This document shows, one piece after another, positions 32,311 to 38,606 of a stretch of DNA of 39,917 bases. Position numbers and translations under genes: made by a program. The notes under the pieces are model-generated. The model made no database searches. It was not told where the DNA came from and saw only the letters and a list, made by a program, of their open reading frames with translations. The DNA is from an uncultured Pseudomonadota bacterium (lineage in GTDB: Bacteria; Desulfobacterota; Desulfobulbia; Desulfobulbales; Desulfurivibrionaceae), in the NCBI GenBank assembly GCA_937868185.1, contig CALMMG010000010.1, forward strand, positions 1-39,917, given 5' to 3'. Positions within the stretch are counted from its first letter, which is position 1, and every line of letters starts with the position of its first letter.

Positions 32311-33380
32311 GCAGCCTGCTCCACAATACTGGCACGGATGGCAATAACCAGGGCAGCAGTGTAGTTGATGGCGCCGAGCAGGTCGGCTATCGCGCGGTCG
32401 GGGTGATCTTGGCAGCAGCGCACTGCCTCGAGGATTTTCTTGCGGGCTTGGCCTGCTGGGTGGCCGAGGCCTACCGCTTCAGTCTCCCGCATGATGGGCT
32501 GCTCGTGGAATGGCCGGTGGTCGGCGTGACGCTCCAACCCTTTGCCGTATGCGGCCTGGTTGATGGCTTCTGTCAGGACATCGGACAAGGAATCGTAACC
32601 ATCAGGGATCGGCAACGCTGACCACTTGGCAACGATTGCATCCTCGGGGGCTGGCGTAGTCTCTATAGGTTGAGTGGCCAATAGCCGGTTGAGGCTGGCG
32701 ATCTTTTCGGTAAGCTCTGCAACCTTTTCGGTGGCGCTTTCCAGTTCAGCCATTCGTCGTTCGGCCATTTCTCTGATTGTGAAAACACCTTTTACACCAA
32801 GGATTTTAGATACCAAGCTGTATTCGGTTGCAACTTTCTGGTTATGCTCGTTGTGGTAATTTATGTTTGCGAGTATATCGTCAATGTGCTTCGGAATCTC
32901 AGACAACGGGGACTTATCATCAAGCCCCAGGGACATACGGATGGCTTGCACGATAAAGTGCAGCTGCATTGTGAGGTCTTTGGACTCCACCTGCCCGGCC
33001 ACGGGGGGGAGGGCCGCAGGAGATGACGGCCCCGCAACCGGGCTGGTGGATTTCTTGATAGTTTTTTTGGGACCGGCCGGCCGGATCTTCTTGCCGCCCT
33101 TTGCTCGTTTGGCTAGATGATCCAGGAGCGCAATGCCTGAAAGGCCTTTTTTTTGAGCAGGGTCATAACATCCTCCGCAGAGTCCATGCGCGGCAAGGGG
33201 ATGCACCCCGCTACAGCATGGGCACTTTGTTGGTTTCCCTCCATAGGTTATCTCGGGGAGCAACCAATATCCTTGCACATGCAACTGCTTGAGGGTGACA
33301 AGCCGGATCATAGCCGGAGGGATCGGTTTTAATATCTTGGCCAGCACTGGCGGAACTGTGTATTCCTGCGAATCTTCCAT
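32307..33380 (-). CDS. Zinc-knuckle, coiled-coil protein of unknown function
   Basis: A 357-residue protein in four parts: an N-terminal region of about 50 residues, a cysteine-rich zinc module (KCPCCSGVHPLAAHGLCGGC, about 51-70), a Lys/Pro/Ala-rich linker (about 90-130), and a helical body with a coiled coil (about 215-260). The last 70 residues are helical and Ala-rich and may form a separate small domain. AAGGAG lies 6 bases before ATG 33380, preferred over an upstream in-frame start. It may bind nucleic acid; no family is recognised. Confidence 0.7.
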   Translation of the reverse strand: MEDSQEYTVPPVLAKILKPIPPAMIRLVTLKQLHVQGYWLLPEITYGGKPTKCPCCSGVHPLAAHGLCGGCYDPAQKKGLSGIALLDHLAKRAKGGKKIRPAGPKKTIKKSTSPVAGPSSPAALPPVAGQVESKDLTMQLHFIVQAIRMSLGLDDKSPLSEIPKHIDDILANINYHNEHNQKVATEYSLVSKILGVKGVFTIREMAERRMAELESATEKVAELTEKIASLNRLLATQPIETTPAPEDAIVAKWSALPIPDGYDSLSDVLTEAINQAAYGKGLERHADHRPFHEQPIMRETEAVGLGHPAGQARKKILEAVRCCQDHPDRAIADLLGAINYTAALVIAIRASIVEQAA

Positions 33381-33397
33381 CACCTGCTCCTTGTTGA

Positions 33398-33598
33398 TTA
33401 TCTCGAAACAAAACACAGTTGCATCGTTACAGAATCGATATGCCACCAGCCAATGACCGCCTGTTGGGCCATTTCTTTTTTCGCATGCTCCAGGGCGGCA
33501 ATATCATTTCTCAGGCCCTGGTTCGCATGAGACCCTGCCATGGCCCCAGCAACAAGAGAGACAAGCAGCAGGATGACAGCCTTCTCGAAGGCGTTCAA
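33398..33598 (-). CDS. Small membrane protein with a coiled coil
   Basis: A 66-residue protein with a hydrophobic helix at about 7-22 (VILLLVSLVAGAMAG) and a charged helix at about 27-46. It could be a signal-anchored periplasmic protein. The start overlaps the preceding stop (ATGA), as in most of this operon. No family recognised. Confidence 0.6.
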   Translation of the reverse strand: MNAFEKAVILLLVSLVAGAMAGSHANQGLRNDIAALEHAKKEMAQQAVIGWWHIDSVTMQLCFVSR

Positions 33599-33696
33599 TC
33601 GTCAGCCTTCCATGCGGAACAGGCCTTGCCCGATCTGCTCGGGCAGCCAACCGCAGTGCGCCATGTGCATTTTGAGCACTGCAGGCCCTTGGTCAT
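33595..33696 (-). CDS. 33-residue Cys-rich mini-protein
   Basis: MTKGLQCSKC at the start and two further Cys (residues 20 and 27) give a zinc-finger-like spacing reminiscent of Com-type translational activators of Mu, though much shorter. ATGA overlaps join it to genes on both sides, the main argument that it is real. The product has only 33 residues. Confidence 0.5.
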   Translation of the reverse strand: MTKGLQCSKCTWRTAVGCPSRSGKACSAWKADD

Positions 33697-33815
33697 GCGA
33701 TCTTTACAGCGAGAATCGCAAATCCGAACCCCAGCGCCAGGATAATGGCCGCTACCACAAGGGCTGTTCCGAAGCTGATCAAGACATCCGTTACCGTGTG
33801 ATCGCATTTGCTCAT
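33693..33815 (-). CDS. 40-residue single-helix membrane protein
   Basis: Translated by hand: MSKCDHTVTDVLISFG, then a helix rich in Ala, Ile, Leu and Val (about residues 11-38). Both junctions are ATGA overlaps (33815-33812 and 33696-33693), so it fits exactly between its neighbours. Function unknown; small one-helix proteins in early operons can be inhibitors of membrane proteins. Confidence 0.6.
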   Translation of the reverse strand: MSKCDHTVTDVLISFGTALVVAAIILALGFGFAILAVKIA

Positions 33816-34000
33816 ACCCTCACCGTTGGTTGAGTTGATTCCTGCTTTGCAGCGCGGTATTCCTTAACCACCCGCAATGCACACCTTGCTCCGTAGACCT
33901 TGCAGGCCAGGTGTACCACCTCACGCTCCAGCTCGTTGGCGTCAATAGAGTCCAGGGCCAGATCAACAGTAGGTGGTGATGTGGTCCCGGAATAGCTCAT
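33812..34000 (-). CDS. Small helical protein of unknown function
   Basis: A 62-residue protein starting MSYSGTTSPPTVDLALDS. The start is set by an ATGA overlap with the excisionase-like gene. The C-terminal half (about residues 20-55) is an amphipathic helix with Cys and Arg. No family recognised. Confidence 0.6.
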   Translation of the reverse strand: MSYSGTTSPPTVDLALDSIDANELEREVVHLACKVYGARCALRVVKEYRAAKQESTQPTVRV

Positions 34001-34290
34001 TGTGGCCGCTTCCCTTTCAGCTTCGGGTAATTCTTGACAAAGTATTGCCAGTCTTCGGGAAGCACAAAGCGATGACGGCCCAGCTTGACTGTTTTGAGCC
34101 ATCCTTGTTGCCGCCAGTAAATGATGGTGTTTTCCGGCACCGTTCCCTTGGTGATTTTGATAATGTCATCCGGGAAGGCGTACATTTCCGGAAGTGCCTG
34201 CTGGTGCTGCATGACTGCAGCCATCTGCCTTGCCATTTCACCGGCAAGGGCAGAAAGGTCGGAACGGCTCATGGTGATGACATCACTCAT
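33997..34290 (-). CDS. Small DNA-binding protein, excisionase/AlpA-like
   Basis: A 97-residue protein. The part from about residue 40 (FPDDIIKITKGTVPENTIIY, then WRQQGWLKTVKLGRHRF) has the winged-helix pattern of MerR/AlpA/excisionase proteins. A role as directionality factor for the integrase or as an early regulator is likely. It is far from attP (4-5 kb from the nearest end), so either is possible. Start 34290 overlaps the stop of the previous gene (ATGA). Confidence 0.65.
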   Translation of the reverse strand: MSDVITMSRSDLSALAGEMARQMAAVMQHQQALPEMYAFPDDIIKITKGTVPENTIIYWRQQGWLKTVKLGRHRFVLPEDWQYFVKNYPKLKGKRPQ

Positions 34291-34817
34291 TTCCCACCCA
34301 CCTTTTCCGCACTCCATTTCCGCAGACTAAGCAGTGCAGCGACCGCCGCATCGATTTCCGAAGAGAGCGCGAGGTATTCTTTCTTTGTGATCTCGCCCGG
34401 CGAATACTCGAACCAATCCTTGCGGAATTCCTCCACGACATGACCAGTCTCTTTCATGATGTGGCTGACCTGTTGCAGGGCCTCGCTGTCTGCGCAAGAT
34501 GGTTGGGAAGGCATGGGGAAAAAGACACCACAGCAGCGCTCTGCCACATGGTGGGCGATAGGTTGTGCGGTTACTGGCGAGCCTTCGCGCAGTATCACAA
34601 AATCAATGATGTCGTCGATGCGCTGCAGTGGAGAAATGCGTCCGGTGTCCCGGTAATCCTCGCTTTCCGGAGGGCGTTTCCATGCCCGCACGAGCTGGCC
34701 AGAAAAAGCGCCCTGGATGAAGTGGGAAAAAGCCTCGGCATATCCGTGCTTGGCAAGGACCTTGGCGAGAACCTCCCAGGCTGCGAGCCCGTGTTTGTTT
34801 TCTGTTGCACTCATCAC
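34287..34817 (-). CDS. Possible CII-like phage regulator, first gene of the early operon
   Basis: A 176-residue protein. The arrangement of an N-terminal helical part (about 8-40), RISPLQRIDDIIDFVI in the middle and a C-terminal helix (EITKKEYLALSSEIDAAVAALLSL) resembles the phage regulatory CII/CP76 family. In P2-like and lambda-like phages such proteins sit beside cro and direct the lysogeny choice. AGGAG or GAGTG precedes tandem ATGs at 34817 and 34814. The assignment is tentative. Confidence 0.6.
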   Translation of the reverse strand: MMSATENKHGLAAWEVLAKVLAKHGYAEAFSHFIQGAFSGQLVRAWKRPPESEDYRDTGRISPLQRIDDIIDFVILREGSPVTAQPIAHHVAERCCGVFFPMPSQPSCADSEALQQVSHIMKETGHVVEEFRKDWFEYSPGEITKKEYLALSSEIDAAVAALLSLRKWSAEKVGGK

Positions 34818-34856
34818 TTCACTCCTGCGCGAATTTCATGGATGATGTGTTGGAAA

Positions 34857-34877
34857 GGGGCAACGCAATGTTGCCCC
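34857..34877. promoter_or_regulatory. Perfect inverted repeat GGGGCAAC-5-GTTGCCCC
   Basis: The 8-bp arms are perfect reverse complements separated by GCAAT. It lies between the divergent early operon start (34817) and the inverted XRE gene (start 34937). Size and symmetry fit an operator for a dimeric HTH protein, most simply that XRE gene product. The rest of 34818-34936 shows no convincing promoter. Confidence 0.65.
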
Positions 34878-34936
34878 AAGGCGAGCGGCAAAGTTGTATT
34901 GTTTTGGAGCGATATGGTGCGTACAACGATCAAGCT

Positions 34937-35245
34937 ATGGATTTTGGCAAGCGGCTCAGAGACAGACGGGAAGAGATCGGACTCTCGCAGGAAGGGCTGG
35001 CGCGGCTGCTTGGCGTCACTTACCAGTGCGTTCAGGGTTGGGAAAGGGAACGCACCTGTCCGAGAACCACGACATTGCCCAATCTTGTCCAGGCCCTGGG
35101 AGTTACCTCGGACTGGCTCCTTGGCATTGCTCCGGTGGCATCCAGACACAGCCATGCCATTCCGCCGCATATTTTGGAAGCGCTTCAAGATGTGCGGATG
35201 CAGCGGGTTATGGTGGCTCTGTGTGAGATTATTCATGGGGAGTAG
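34937..35245 (+). CDS. XRE-family HTH regulator in reverse orientation to the early operon
   Basis: A 102-residue protein with a strong XRE HTH in residues 1-65: FGKRLRDRREEIGLSQEGLA, RLLGVTYQCVQGWERERTCP, ALGVTSDWLLG. The C-terminus is short, without a self-cleavage domain. Start 34937 is chosen from the domain limit; an earlier ATG at 34868 lies within the inverted repeat. It lies between the Cro-like gene and the early operon but on the opposite strand, so leftward transcription from the switch runs antisense through it. It ends 14 bases before the convergent Cro-like gene. Confidence 0.88.
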   Translation: MDFGKRLRDRREEIGLSQEGLARLLGVTYQCVQGWERERTCPRTTTLPNLVQALGVTSDWLLGIAPVASRHSHAIPPHILEALQDVRMQRVMVALCEIIHGE

Positions 35246-35259
35246 CTTCGCCTTAATGG

Positions 35260-35472
35260 TTAAGCTGCTTGCTGAAATGCTTGCTGGATTTTTTCTGGAG
35301 ATCCGCTTGCCACAACTGAAACAGGAATTCCGAACATTTTCTCAATCTCCACCGCCAAGCCCATTGATGGGCGCTTCCCTCCGAGAATGCGGTAAAAATA
35401 TTGTTCGGTAATTCCGAGCCGTTCAGCGATACTCTGTATCTGTGCTCTAGGGATTATGTATTTCATGGGCAT
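35260..35472 (-). CDS. Cro-like HTH regulator
   Basis: A 70-residue protein, mostly one HTH domain (IQSIAERLGITEQYFYRILG, then KRPSMGLAVEIEKMFGIPV). It is divergent from the main repressor across an operator-rich region, the place of cro in lambdoid phages. Starts at 35472 and 35466 are both in frame; the predicted promoter would begin transcription near the second ATG, so translation may be leaderless. It would repress the lysogenic promoter and open lytic growth. Confidence 0.8.
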   Translation of the reverse strand: MPMKYIIPRAQIQSIAERLGITEQYFYRILGGKRPSMGLAVEIEKMFGIPVSVVASGSPEKIQQAFQQAA

Positions 35473-35474
35473 AG

Positions 35475-35502
35475 CTTAAACTCAATGATTAAACTGTGTC
35501 AA
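35475..35502 (-). promoter_or_regulatory. Candidate promoter for the Cro-like gene and leftward early transcript
   Basis: On the minus strand, TTGACA (35502-35497), a consensus -35, is followed by a 16-base spacer and TTTAAG (35480-35475). The start would be about 35468, at the cro ATG codons. Repeats CTTAAAC and GATTAAAC lie within the promoter. Confidence 0.65.
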
Positions 35503-35562
35503 CCGAAAAGATTAAAAAAGAGTAAAAAAATGCAAATTGACGGTTTAATCTTTTCGTTTAAG
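35475..35562. promoter_or_regulatory. Operator cluster of the lysis-lysogeny switch
   Basis: A perfect 13-bp inverted repeat, CGAAAAGATTAAA (35504-35516) and TTTAATCTTTTCG (35544-35556), spaces two binding sites about four helical turns apart. Related half-sites CTTAAAC (35475-35481), GATTAAAC (35487-35494) and CGTTTAAG (35555-35562) surround them. The sites overlap both divergent promoters, as expected for repressor and Cro competition. Which protein prefers which site cannot be told. Confidence 0.75.
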
Positions 35563-35565
35563 AAT
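35537..35565 (+). promoter_or_regulatory. Candidate repressor maintenance promoter
   Basis: TTGACG (35537-35542), 17-base spacer, AAGAAT (35560-35565). Transcription would start at about 35572, the repressor ATG, giving a leaderless mRNA as with lambda cI from PRM. One arm of the 13-bp inverted repeat lies inside the spacer. Confidence 0.6.
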
Positions 35566-35571
35566 GCTGCC

Positions 35572-36099
35572 ATGGGAAGCAAGATTGGAGCATTGATAGA
35601 CAAAAGGTTGATGGACCTTGGTATTACGAACACCGATGTCGCCGCCAAGATTGGGGTTACCCCTCAATATTTGAGTGCTATTAAAAGCGGCAAGCGTGGA
35701 TCGATAGCACCTCGGCCAACCACAGTGAAAAAGATTTCCGAAGCCATTGACGTGCCAATCGGAGAGGTGTGGAATGCATTTCTAGGACAAGATTCCCCAG
35801 CCGCAGACATAAAAAAGACGACCTCTTGGCCTCATGCCGCCGAAGCCGCAGCCAAAGCGGCGACTATGAACATCATCGATTACGTCTACTGGATATTCGA
35901 CCGCGCCATTGAGCGCTATCCACACACGCAGATATTTCTCTCTCATCCGCGAGACTCGATGGAAGGGCACGAAAAACCCATGCAGCGGCGTCTGGACGGA
36001 TTAACCACCGATGCGGAGTTTTATTGGGAGGCTGTCGACTGGATCAAGATGATCCTCGACATCGATGTGAAAAACGCCATGAAAGGCCGTCCGGAATAG
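35572..36099 (+). CDS. Phage repressor with HTH and no self-cleavage domain
   Basis: A 175-residue protein. Residues 1-75 form an XRE HTH (ALIDKRLMDLGITNTDVAAK, IGVTPQYLSAIKSGKRGS, then IDVPIGEVWNAFL). The remaining ~100 residues are helical, without the Ser/Lys peptidase S24 domain of LexA or lambda CI. It must therefore be inactivated another way, and the next gene encodes an HExxH protease. I prefer start 35572, which matches the predicted leaderless transcript; 35530 is also in frame but would place operator DNA in the coding region. Confidence 0.85.
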   Translation: MGSKIGALIDKRLMDLGITNTDVAAKIGVTPQYLSAIKSGKRGSIAPRPTTVKKISEAIDVPIGEVWNAFLGQDSPAADIKKTTSWPHAAEAAAKAATMNIIDYVYWIFDRAIERYPHTQIFLSHPRDSMEGHEKPMQRRLDGLTTDAEFYWEAVDWIKMILDIDVKNAMKGRPE

Positions 36100-36130
36100 G
36101 TCGGCCTATTAAGACATAGCCTGGGGGGGC

Positions 36131-36727
36131 ATGGTGTACGCACAAGAGCGGAGGGTGTTTTTTTGGCAGCGGGTGGCACAACTGTCAAACTGTTATCCAT
36201 TGCTGGGCCGCAGGCCGTGGGGGTGGCACGAAGCACTGTCCCTGGCAGACACCTGCCCGGTGAAACTGATCGCCACCAACATGGTGGATAACGCCGCCCT
36301 GGCTATGAGCCACGGCTACAAACGCATCCTCTACAACCCAGACAGTAAATCAATCGTACCGGTGGTGAAGATCATCCACGAGTGTGCGCATTTCAAACTC
36401 CGGCATCAAGCACTTGCCTGGACCAACAGGCCCGCCGTGGACAAATTCGTCGCCGAGGTCGAGGCGGACGATTTCGTTTTGCTTACCCTTATACCTTCAT
36501 CAGGAATTGAATGGCTTCCCAACTATACCATCGAAAGAATATATGCCGAATATTGTCAGGACTGGCGCTTGGGCAATGTGGCGGCGCGGAAAATGATAAC
36601 CCGGCGCATCGCGTTGCACCTGGAGCATGCCGATGCGGCCGGGGTGCATGTGCGCAACCATACCCAGCTCGCCAGGGTAGTAGCCAATGAAGGACGCCAA
36701 CGAACCCCTGATATTGGTCTGCGATGA
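36131..36727 (+). CDS. ImmA/IrrE-like zinc metallopeptidase
   Basis: A 198-residue protein with HECAH at residues 83-87 (HExxH zinc motif) and EVEADDF at 109-115, where Glu 111 fits the third ligand of the ImmA/IrrE family. In ICEBs1, phi105 and Deinococcus, such proteases cut HTH repressors and thereby induce the element. It is 31 bases after the repressor gene, on the same strand, and overlaps the receiver-PAS gene by 41 bases. Its target is therefore probably the neighbouring repressor. The ribosome-binding site is poor, so expression may be low. Confidence 0.85.
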   Translation: MVYAQERRVFFWQRVAQLSNCYPLLGRRPWGWHEALSLADTCPVKLIATNMVDNAALAMSHGYKRILYNPDSKSIVPVVKIIHECAHFKLRHQALAWTNRPAVDKFVAEVEADDFVLLTLIPSSGIEWLPNYTIERIYAEYCQDWRLGNVAARKMITRRIALHLEHADAAGVHVRNHTQLARVVANEGRQRTPDIGLR

Positions 36728-38126
36728 TCACCGGCAATCGGTTTCCCTGGCGCTTGCCGCCCTGGAAAACCAAGGGTGGGATGTAGTCGCCACCCAAAGC
36801 CCGGCCATCGCCTATCAAGTGGCAACGGAAATGGCCAGAACACCGGACCTGATCCTGCTGGATATCATCATGCCGGAGATGGACGGCTACGAGCTGACAA
36901 GAAAGCTCCAGCAGCACCACAAGACATGCAATGTGCCGATCATCTTTGTCACCTGCATGGGACAGGCAGGTGAAGAGGTCAAGGGCCTGGGCATGGGCGC
37001 GGTGGATTACGTGGTGAAACCGTATTCCGTCGAAGTGCTCCGGGCCCGGGTGCGCAACCAACTGGAAATAGCCAAGCAGCGCCGCCGGGCAGTGGAATGC
37101 GAGTGCCAGCGGCAACGGGCCATTGTCGGCAGCATTACCGATGGGGTGATCATCCTGAATTCCGCAGGGGTCATCACCGAGTGGTCGTCCCAGGTGGAGG
37201 CCATCTGCGGATTCGGCGGCGAGGAAGCCTTAGGGATGCACATCACCGAAATCATGTCGCCGGACTTGCGGCGCCTGCATGAGGGGGTGATCGGCGAAAC
37301 CTTCTCCGGGGCGCGGCCCGATATGTACGGCAAGCGGATACGGAGCGAAATTCTGTGCAAGGACAGCGGATATATCCCGGTGGAGGTGTCCATCGGTCTG
37401 ATGCGGATCGGGGAAGAGATCGCCATCACCGTGCGGGATTTGCGCCCTGACCTGGATGCAGTGGACGAAGGACGCAAACGGGCGCATGAGGCCATGTCTG
37501 CCATGGCCTTTGTCCTGGCCAAGCAGGCAGCCGAACCGCTGGCCGCAGCAAGGGCAAAACTTGCAGCGGTGGGTGATGCCGAGGCGGTGGAACTGGCCAG
37601 TGATCTTGGCGAACTGGCCAATATGTATGACTACCTGTCCGAGATAGAAGCGTTGGGCAGCCATGCCGACCCGATAAACACCCAGGTCTGTATCGAGCGG
37701 GCGGTGCGGGTGTGCTCCGAACAGTGGCGGAAACACATGGGCCACGGCTTGACGGTGCATGTGCCGCCGCTGCCGCCGGTGCGTGCGCATTGCTATGCCC
37801 TGGACTCGATTCTGCATGGCCTGATCTGCCGGGCCATCCAATCATGCACGGCAAAGGGCGATGGCCATGAGGCGAAAATAGTGGTTTCGGCCCTGGCTGA
37901 CAATGGCCGGGTTTGCATCGATGTGGAGGACAACGGCGGCCGGGTGGCGGATGCCAAAAAAATATTTGAATCCTTCCACCCGAAAAGCCAGGCGGAAGCC
38001 GGTGGGCCTCCGCTGTATATCTGCAAGCAACTGGCCAGAAGGTACGGCGGTGATGTGGCTTTGAAAACAAACAAGCCGAGCGGGGCGGTGTTTGAGGTTT
38101 GGCTGCCGGTGGATGGGGTAGAATAG
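36687..38126 (+). CDS. Receiver-PAS-degenerate histidine kinase protein
   Basis: A 479-residue protein. Residues 6-125 are a complete receiver: acidic D13 D14, phospho-acceptor D59 (LILLDIIMPEMDG), T89 and K111. Residues about 142-250 form a PAS sensor domain. Residues about 265-479 resemble a histidine kinase but look inactive: the H-box position reads AKQAAEPLAA with no His, the N-box reads LHGLICRAIQ without the ATP-binding Asn residues, and the G2 box is GGPPLYICKQLA; only DNGG (415-418) is kept. So it can receive a phosphate from another kinase and perhaps bind a ligand, but probably not phosphorylate. Its overlap with the protease gene points to control of repressor cleavage. Confidence 0.9.
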   Translation: MKDANEPLILVCDDHRQSVSLALAALENQGWDVVATQSPAIAYQVATEMARTPDLILLDIIMPEMDGYELTRKLQQHHKTCNVPIIFVTCMGQAGEEVKGLGMGAVDYVVKPYSVEVLRARVRNQLEIAKQRRRAVECECQRQRAIVGSITDGVIILNSAGVITEWSSQVEAICGFGGEEALGMHITEIMSPDLRRLHEGVIGETFSGARPDMYGKRIRSEILCKDSGYIPVEVSIGLMRIGEEIAITVRDLRPDLDAVDEGRKRAHEAMSAMAFVLAKQAAEPLAAARAKLAAVGDAEAVELASDLGELANMYDYLSEIEALGSHADPINTQVCIERAVRVCSEQWRKHMGHGLTVHVPPLPPVRAHCYALDSILHGLICRAIQSCTAKGDGHEAKIVVSALADNGRVCIDVEDNGGRVADAKKIFESFHPKSQAEAGGPPLYICKQLARRYGGDVALKTNKPSGAVFEVWLPVDGVE

Positions 38127-38141
38127 GGAAAGGGAGAAATA

Positions 38142-38582
38142 ATGCGAAGAAATATTTTGGGATTGCTGATTCTGGTGGTTCTGCTTGGAACGGGAGGTTG
38201 TGCGACGACTGTACCCACCATGGCAGAGCTGCAACCTGCGCCGGAAAATAAAATTTTTGCCAATCAAGTGCGGACTGAAGGCAATGCTGAGGTCTCCGTA
38301 CTCAGGGACAAGTCTTTCTCCGGATCAGTCGTTGACTATCGTTTGTTGGTTGATGGAAAACTGTCCGCGCAATTGGCGTGGGGAGAATTTGTTGTGTTAT
38401 CCCTGCCGGCCGGAGATCGCGTCATTGAAGTTCGTCATCCCAGTGCTTTGGTGGGATCGATAGGCGACTCCACAACATTACGCGCCGAGCCAAACGGTAA
38501 ATACTATTATAGGATCAACTCGGACCACGGACAAATCCGACTCCTTCGCACAACGGTTGAATCTGTAAAACCAGCGTTGTAG
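38142..38582 (+). CDS. Prophage-encoded lipoprotein
   Basis: A 146-residue protein with a lipoprotein signal (basic start, hydrophobic core, lipobox LLGTGGC, acylated Cys near residue 20). The mature part is beta-rich (RDKSFSGSVVDYRLLVDGKL, LPAGDRVIEVRHPS) and resembles DUF2846/PEGA-like lipoproteins. AAAGGGAG precedes the ATG. It is a likely lysogenic-conversion gene; outer-membrane lipoproteins of prophages can block receptors. No function is shown. Confidence 0.8.
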   Translation: MRRNILGLLILVVLLGTGGCATTVPTMAELQPAPENKIFANQVRTEGNAEVSVLRDKSFSGSVVDYRLLVDGKLSAQLAWGEFVVLSLPAGDRVIEVRHPSALVGSIGDSTTLRAEPNGKYYYRINSDHGQIRLLRTTVESVKPAL

Positions 38583-38606
38583 CTGTAGGAGATGAGGGTG
38601 TAGGGG

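Noticed and set aside
34814-35236. Minus-strand frame overlapping the XRE gene, which would fill the gap between Cro-like gene and early operon
   Set aside because: Its product has no domain features, while the + strand frame has a convincing XRE HTH.
35251-35263. Small dyad CTTAATGGTTAAG at the convergent gene ends
   Set aside because: Five-base arms are too short to call an operator or terminator; it partly reflects the stop codon of the Cro-like gene.
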